Assembly: GCA_036794395.1 (NCBI GenBank)
Contig: DAIRGS010000178.1
Location: 1 to 14,564, forward strand
Source: DASXMX01 sp036794395
Lineage (GTDB): Bacteria > Planctomycetota > Phycisphaerae > Tepidisphaerales > Tepidisphaeraceae
Length of the DNA stretch: 14,564 bases
Reading direction: 5' to 3'
Shown in pieces: positions 14,123 through 14,564 of the stretch. Each line of letters opens with the position of its first letter. Positions within the stretch are counted from its first letter, which is position 1. The translations under genes and the position numbers were made by a program. The notes under the pieces are model-generated. The model did no database searches, had not been told where the DNA came from, and saw only the letters and a list, made by a program, of their open reading frames with translations.

Positions 14123-14222
14123 TTGCCACAGATGAACACAGATGGACACAGATAAAGCAAATAGCCAACCCACAAATCACTTCTTTGCACGATCCGTGTT
14201 CATCTGTGTCCATCTGTGGCAA
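14123..14222. repeat. inverted dispersed repeat, second copy of the CACAGATGAA family
   Basis: Arms 14123-14153 and 14191-14222 are inverted copies built from the same 10-nt units as the element at 2510-2613 (TTGCCACAGATG ... CATCTGTGGCAA). About 37 nt separate them. One unit in the far arm is altered (CCGTGTT instead of CTGTGTT). It lies between the MFS gene start and the terminator near 14.3 kb, in intergenic DNA, like the first copy. Confidence 0.85.
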
Positions 14223-14232
14223 CAATTCTGTT

Positions 14233-14264
14233 CTTCTCCGCGCTCTCCGCGCCTCTGCGGTGAA
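14233..14264. repeat. dispersed repeat of CTCCGCG-CTCTGCGG type
   Basis: The segment CTTCTCCGCGCTCTCCGCGC followed by CTCTGCGGTGAA is made of near-repeated CTCCGCG units. I know the same motif as a dispersed intergenic repeat often found directly next to the CACAGATGAA family, as here (11 nt away). Only one copy is present in this window, so family membership rests on recall. Confidence 0.45.
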
Positions 14265-14285
14265 CCGGTCTTAAGACTAGCGCAT

Positions 14286-14329
14286 AAAAAAAGACCGCAC
14301 GAGAGGAGGGTAGAGGACCGTGCGGTCTT
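14286..14329 (-). terminator. strong rho-independent terminator on the minus strand
   Basis: On the minus strand, AAGACCGCAC (14329-14320) pairs perfectly with GTGCGGTCTT (14300-14291), plus one further G-C pair inside, enclosing a 17-nt pyrimidine-rich loop, and the stem runs directly into a seven-T tract (14292-14286). This is a textbook terminator for transcription entering from the right-hand edge. It would end a gene or RNA lying at about 14330 or beyond the window. Confidence 0.8.
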
Positions 14330-14564
14330 GGCGGAGGAGGAAACGAAGTTTTTGCGAAGGTCGCGATCGAAAGTGGCTCTTGCCCGCTCATTCACTTCGC
14401 GTTGTTTGTCCAACATGTTCTGTTTCGTATTCCGACCGGCTCGTATCCGATTGAAGCCCAGGACAGCGTGCCGCCCGCAGACCGCCTGCGGGCGGCACTG
14501 CCCTTGGGAACCAACCGCGCTCCATGAAACGGGGCAACCACCACAGTCGCCCCTGCCGCATTCA
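14330..14564. other. unassigned region upstream of the terminator, possibly end of an incoming minus-strand gene or a small RNA
   Basis: All three minus-strand frames are open from the window edge. Two stop just before the terminator (stops at 14388-14390 and 14392-14394); the third reads through the terminator hairpin and so is unlikely. The frame ending at 14392 reads NAAGATVVVAPFHGARLVPK before an Arg-rich stretch across the hairpin at 14468. None resembles a family I know. The terminator implies that something is transcribed here, but I cannot say whether it is protein or RNA. Confidence 0.35.
14468..14498. repeat. perfect 13-bp GC-rich hairpin
   Basis: GTGCCGCCCGCAG (14468-14480), 5-nt loop ACCGC, CTGCGGGCGGCAC (14486-14498): a perfect and very stable inverted repeat with no T-tract. 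It could be a dispersed palindrome or a structural element of a transcript that ends at the terminator about 140 nt further along the minus strand. Confidence 0.7.

Noticed and set aside
14177..14416. 79-codon minus-strand ORF starting MLDKQREVNERARATFDRD
   Set aside because: The frame runs through the whole terminator hairpin and then through the dispersed repeats, so it cannot be a normal gene. Its first 30 residues look protein-like, but this is not enough to call it.

Overview
The window looks like a scaffold piece from a GC-rich (about 60 %) environmental bacterium, most likely a planctomycete or related PVC-group member (Phycisphaerae-like). This is inferred from four things: a short murG-murC-murB-ddl block with no ftsQ/ftsA/ftsZ next to it, a secreted 'DWPQW' PQQ-type beta-propeller protein, a Cys_rich_CWC protein, and several families of short dispersed inverted repeats of a kind I associate with such genomes. 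No database search was possible.

Layout. 1-448: no gene, only small hairpins and a repeated short motif. 449-6279, minus strand: the peptidoglycan-precursor block, transcribed murG > murC > murB > ddl, followed by a small membrane protein, a short coding remnant and a peroxiredoxin with a BCP-like CxxxxC. murC and murB overlap by four bases. The murG/murC and murB/ddl junctions are each filled by a different inverted dispersed repeat. 6280-6665: no gene; an inverted repeat in front of murG and two REP-like palindromes in opposite orientation. 6666-8152, minus: a PQQ-type beta-propeller gene interrupted by a 10-N assembly gap whose two flanks are homologous to each other, so the join is either redundant or hides a tandem paralogue. 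8246-11481, plus: an AbrB/MazE-like protein with no toxin partner, guaA (GMP synthase), and a PD-(D/E)XK nuclease-like protein. 11544-12306, minus: two overlapping or frameshifted ORFs resembling an Imm31-type immunity protein and a polymorphic-toxin C-terminal domain. 12500-12718, plus: a Cys_rich_CWC mini-protein. 12740-14047, minus: an MFS drug/H+ antiporter-type transporter. 14048-14564: inverted dispersed repeats, a strong minus-strand terminator and a 13-bp hairpin, with no gene I can identify.

How the parts fit. The mur block makes UDP-MurNAc (MurB), adds L-Ala (MurC), supplies D-Ala-D-Ala (Ddl) and makes lipid II (MurG). guaA and the MFS transporter are ordinary cellular genes. The accessory part is 10.1-12.7 kb: nuclease-like protein, Imm/toxin-like pair and CWC protein, in varying orientations. 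I see no complete, clearly new multi-gene system. The best leads are the Imm31/toxin overlap, the uncharacterised nuclease-like protein and the repeat hairpins inside the mur operon.
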